From Usitatibacter sp035624355 (GTDB taxonomy: Bacteria; Pseudomonadota; Gammaproteobacteria; Burkholderiales; Usitatibacteraceae): a DNA stretch of 64,000 bases. Both the position numbers and the translations under genes were made by a program. Shown in pieces: positions 60,768-64,000 of this stretch. The stretch's first letter is position 1; each line of letters opens with the position of its first letter. The stretch spans positions 1 through 64,000 of the forward strand of contig DASPRQ010000033.1 of NCBI GenBank assembly GCA_035624355.1, read 5' to 3'. The notes under the pieces are model-generated. The model ran no database searches. It worked only from the letters and a program-made list of their open reading frames with translations, and had not been told where the DNA came from.

Positions 60768-62162
60768 TTGAAGCCCACCCTCGTCCTCGTCGGGCGACCG
60801 AACGTCGGCAAGTCGACGCTCTTCAACCGCCTCACGCGCTCGCGCGACGCGCTCGTGGCCGATCTCCCGGGCCTCACGCGCGACCGGCACTACGGCCAGG
60901 GGCGCCTGGGCGACAAGCCCTTCATCGCGGTGGACACCGGCGGCTTCGAGCCGGTCGCGAAGGAGGGAATCCTGTCGGAGATGGCGCGCCAGGCCCGCGA
61001 GGCGATCGCCGAGGCCGACGTGATCGTCTTCATGACCGACGCCCGCACGGGCCTCACGCCCCAGGACCGGCGCATCGCCCAGCAGCTTCGCGAGGCGCAC
61101 GCCCCGGTGCTCGTCGCGGTGAACAAGGCCGAGGGCATGCGCGAGGAGCTCGTCACGGCGGAGTTCCACGAGCTCGCCCTGGGCGAGCCCCATGCGATCT
61201 CCGCCGAGCACGGCGACGGGGTGCGCGAGCTGCTCGACGAGGCGCTCGCCGGCTTCGAGGCCCACGAAGAGGAGGAAGCCCCGCCGGACCATCCGCGGGT
61301 CGCCATCGTGGGCCGTCCCAACGTCGGCAAGTCCACGCTGGTGAATCGGCTGCTCGGGGAGGAGCGGGTGATCGCCTTCGGCGAGCCCGGCACCACGCGC
61401 GACGCGATCGAGGTGGAGCTCGAGCGCGACGGGCGCCGCTACACCCTGGTCGACACCGCGGGCATCCGGCGCAGGGGCCGGGTGTTCGAGTCGGTCGAGA
61501 AGTTCTCCGTCGTGAAGACGCTGCAGGCGATCGAGCGCGCGAACGTCGTGGTGCTGGTGGTCGACGCCTCGGCCGACATCGCCGACCAGGACGCGCACAT
61601 CGGGGGCTACATCCTCGAGGCGGGGCGGGCGCTCGTGGTGGCCGTGAACAAGTGGGACGCGGTCGACGCGGACCGCCGCAAGGAGGTGCAGTCCGAGCTC
61701 GAGCGCAAGCTCCAGTTCCTGGACTTCGCGCCCTTCGTCCCCATCTCGGCGCTGAAGGGGACCGGCATCCGGCCGTTGCTCGCCGCGGTGGACGTGGCCT
61801 TCGCCGCCGCCATGGCGAAGCTGCCCACGCCCCGCCTCACGCGCACGCTCCAGGCGGCGGTCGCCCGGCAGGAGCCGCCCCGGTCCGGGCGCTTCCGGCC
61901 GAAGATGCGCTATGCCCACCAGGGCGGCTCGAACCCCCCCGTCATCGTGATCCACGGCTCGGGCCTGGAGGGCGTGCGGGCCCCCTACCGGCGCTACCTC
62001 GAGAACGTCTTCCAGAAGGCCTTCAAGCTCGCCGGGACGCCCCTGCGCATCGAGCTGCGCTCGGCGGCGAACCCTTACGAAGGGCGACGCAAGCCCTTGA
62101 CGGAAAAGCAGGACGCGCAGCGCCGGCGGCGCAAGATCATCTCCAAGCGCCGCTACGGATGA
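60768..62162 (+). CDS. der: Ribosome-assembly GTPase Der (EngA)
   Basis: 464-residue protein with two tandem GTPase domains, needed for 50S subunit assembly. P-loops GRPNVGKSTLFN (about 9) and GRPNVGKSTLVN (about 182), DTGGF and DTAGI G3 motifs, NKAE and NKWD G4 motifs, and a C-terminal KH-like domain (RFRPKMRYAHQGGSNPPVIVIHGSG). The start is TTG three bases after bamB; MKPTLVLVGRPNVGKST matches the family N-terminus. Confidence 0.96.
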   Translation: MKPTLVLVGRPNVGKSTLFNRLTRSRDALVADLPGLTRDRHYGQGRLGDKPFIAVDTGGFEPVAKEGILSEMARQAREAIAEADVIVFMTDARTGLTPQDRRIAQQLREAHAPVLVAVNKAEGMREELVTAEFHELALGEPHAISAEHGDGVRELLDEALAGFEAHEEEEAPPDHPRVAIVGRPNVGKSTLVNRLLGEERVIAFGEPGTTRDAIEVELERDGRRYTLVDTAGIRRRGRVFESVEKFSVVKTLQAIERANVVVLVVDASADIADQDAHIGGYILEAGRALVVAVNKWDAVDADRRKEVQSELERKLQFLDFAPFVPISALKGTGIRPLLAAVDVAFAAAMAKLPTPRLTRTLQAAVARQEPPRSGRFRPKMRYAHQGGSNPPVIVIHGSGLEGVRAPYRRYLENVFQKAFKLAGTPLRIELRSAANPYEGRRKPLTEKQDAQRRRRKIISKRRYG

Positions 62163-62194
62163 GGCCCCCTTCATGAACTCCCCGCGGCCCCCGC

Positions 62195-62212
62195 TGTCCG
62201 GACAGGTATACT
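62195..62212 (+). promoter_or_regulatory. hfq promoter -10 (TATACT) with adjacent palindrome
   Basis: TATACT (62207-62212) lies 65 bases before the hfq ATG. Directly upstream is the perfect palindrome TGTCCGGACA (62195-62204), in the -10/-35 spacer, a position suited to an operator. hfq may also be read from the upstream der transcript. Confidence 0.45.
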
Positions 62213-62277
62213 TCCCGAAGCAGGTGAACGGCCCGGCGCAGACCGGGAAACCCGATGGTCCCAAAAGGGGCAGAACA

Positions 62278-62494
62278 ATGAGCAACAAGGGCCAGCTGCT
62301 GCAGGACCCGTTCCTCAATACCTTGCGCAAGGAGCACGTTCCCGTCTCGATCTACCTGGTGAACGGCATCAAGCTCCAGGGCCAGATCGAATCGTTCGAC
62401 CAGTACGTCGTGCTCCTCAAGAACACCGTGACCCAGATGGTCTACAAGCACGCCATTTCCACGGTGGTCCCGGCACGGCCGGTGTCGGTCCCGC

Positions 62495-62517
<23 letters not shown>
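62278..62517 (+). CDS. hfq: RNA chaperone Hfq
   Basis: 79-residue Sm-like protein that forms hexamers and pairs small RNAs with mRNAs. The Sm1 motif (VPVSIYLVNGIKLQGQIESFDQYVVLL) and the Sm2 motif YKHAISTVVP are complete, and the N-terminus SNKGQLLQDPFLNTLRKE is standard. ATG 62278 follows AAAAGGGG; the frame is open upstream to 62173 but the extra residues are unlike Hfq. It overlaps hflX by 23 bases. Confidence 0.98.
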
Positions 62518-63640
<1,123 letters not shown>

Positions 63641-63652
63641 AGAGTTCCTCCC

Positions 63653-64000
63653 ATGCCTCCGAACGAGCCCCAGTGGGGAAAGAAGGATAACGAGGGTCCG
63701 CCCGACCTCGACGAAACCCTGAGGAAGCTGCAGCAGAAGATCGCCGAGCTCCTCGGGCTGCGTCGCCGCGGCGCGCCTCCCCCGGGGGCGACCGGCGGCG
63801 GGGGCGGCACGGGACATCACGGGGGCGCGTGGGGCGGCGGCATGGCGGCGGTGACCCTGCTGGTCGTCGCCGTGTGGGTCGGCAGCGGCTTCTACATCGT
63901 GGACGAGGGCAAGCGCGGCGTGGTGCTGCGCTTCGGGCGGTACGTCGAGACCACCATGCCCGGCGCGCACTGGCACATCCCGTATCCCGTCGAGAGCGTC
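63653..64000 (+). CDS. hflK: HflK, FtsH protease modulator (3' end outside window)
   Basis: First 116 residues of HflK, a band-7/SPFH membrane protein that with HflC forms a cage around the FtsH protease. Seen: the hydrophilic N-terminus MPPNEPQWGKKDNEGPPDLDE, a helical segment, a Gly/His-rich linker, the membrane helix (about residues 64-82, MAAVTLLVVAVWVGSGFYIV) and the start of the SPFH domain (DEGKRGVVLRFGRYVETTMPGAHWHIPYP). The frame is open to the last base of the window. Confidence 0.94.
   Translation, partial: MPPNEPQWGKKDNEGPPDLDETLRKLQQKIAELLGLRRRGAPPPGATGGGGGTGHHGGAWGGGMAAVTLLVVAVWVGSGFYIVDEGKRGVVLRFGRYVETTMPGAHWHIPYPVESV

Overview
The window is a chromosomal segment of a high-GC, Gram-negative bacterium, most likely a betaproteobacterium. 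The evidence is the gene order ndk-rlmN-pilF-rodZ-ispG-hisS-yfgM-bamB-der-hfq-hflX-hflK, the yhdP-nitrilase-tldD block, a Ralstonia-type intracellular PHB depolymerase with a PhaM-like protein, a complete type II secretion operon, and an LPS heptosyltransferase. I cannot name the genus. Coding density is very high and no stretch over 300 bases lacks a gene. The longest non-coding stretches are 45863-46050 (an attenuator leader) and 34775-34940 (a divergent promoter region). I saw no rRNA, tRNA, CRISPR array, insertion sequence or prophage gene.

Layout. 1-7.8 kb: housekeeping and accessory genes (metal efflux, DUF924, ribosomal protein THX, two glutathione-transferase-like proteins, CoA-type Nudix hydrolase, an autoregulated TetR pair, SDR, lipoprotein, prolyl iminopeptidase). 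7.9-9.6 kb: PHB depolymerase and PhaM. 9.6-22.9 kb, minus strand: T2SS operon gspC-D-E-F-G-H-I-J-K-L-M-N, continuing through overlapping stops and starts into a YheT-like hydrolase and a phosphomannomutase/phosphoglucomutase. 22.9-25.3 kb: orphan peptide-type binding protein and an NTF2-like protein. 25.4-31.1 kb: Tat-exported molybdenum hydroxylase (IorA/IorB type), a 55-residue membrane protein, XdhC, a MocA-like nucleotidyltransferase and a zinc alcohol dehydrogenase. 31.1-34.8 kb, minus strand: two exported proteins of unknown function, WaaF, a zinc-finger protein, IlvE. 34.9-43.8 kb: membrane adenylate cyclase, GlnE, YhdP, nitrilase. 43.9-45.9 kb: TldD and an exported MsrB. 45.9-49.1 kb: three DAHP synthase family genes in tandem behind an aromatic leader peptide and terminator. 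49.1-53.1 kb: BtuF-like protein, cobalamin adenosyltransferase, AccA, TilS. 53.1-64 kb: the ndk-to-hflK housekeeping run, leaving the window inside hflK.

The most interesting element is at 45.9 kb. A short reading frame with five consecutive aromatic codons (Phe-Phe-Tyr-Trp-Phe, then Tyr) is followed by a strong intrinsic terminator and a matching 7-bp antiterminator. This is a textbook ribosome-mediated attenuator sensing aromatic aminoacyl-tRNA, placed in front of the enzymes that commit carbon to aromatic amino acids. The third enzyme of that operon is a type I-beta DAHP synthase homologue whose metal-binding Cys is replaced by Asn, the change seen in metal-independent KDO8P synthases. Other notable points are a TetR operator repeated in two promoters, symmetrical -10 elements at divergent promoters, a repeated -10/start-codon spacing that suggests leaderless mRNAs, a probable AUC start for yhdP, and a dispersed repeat that has become part of the btuF signal-peptide coding region.
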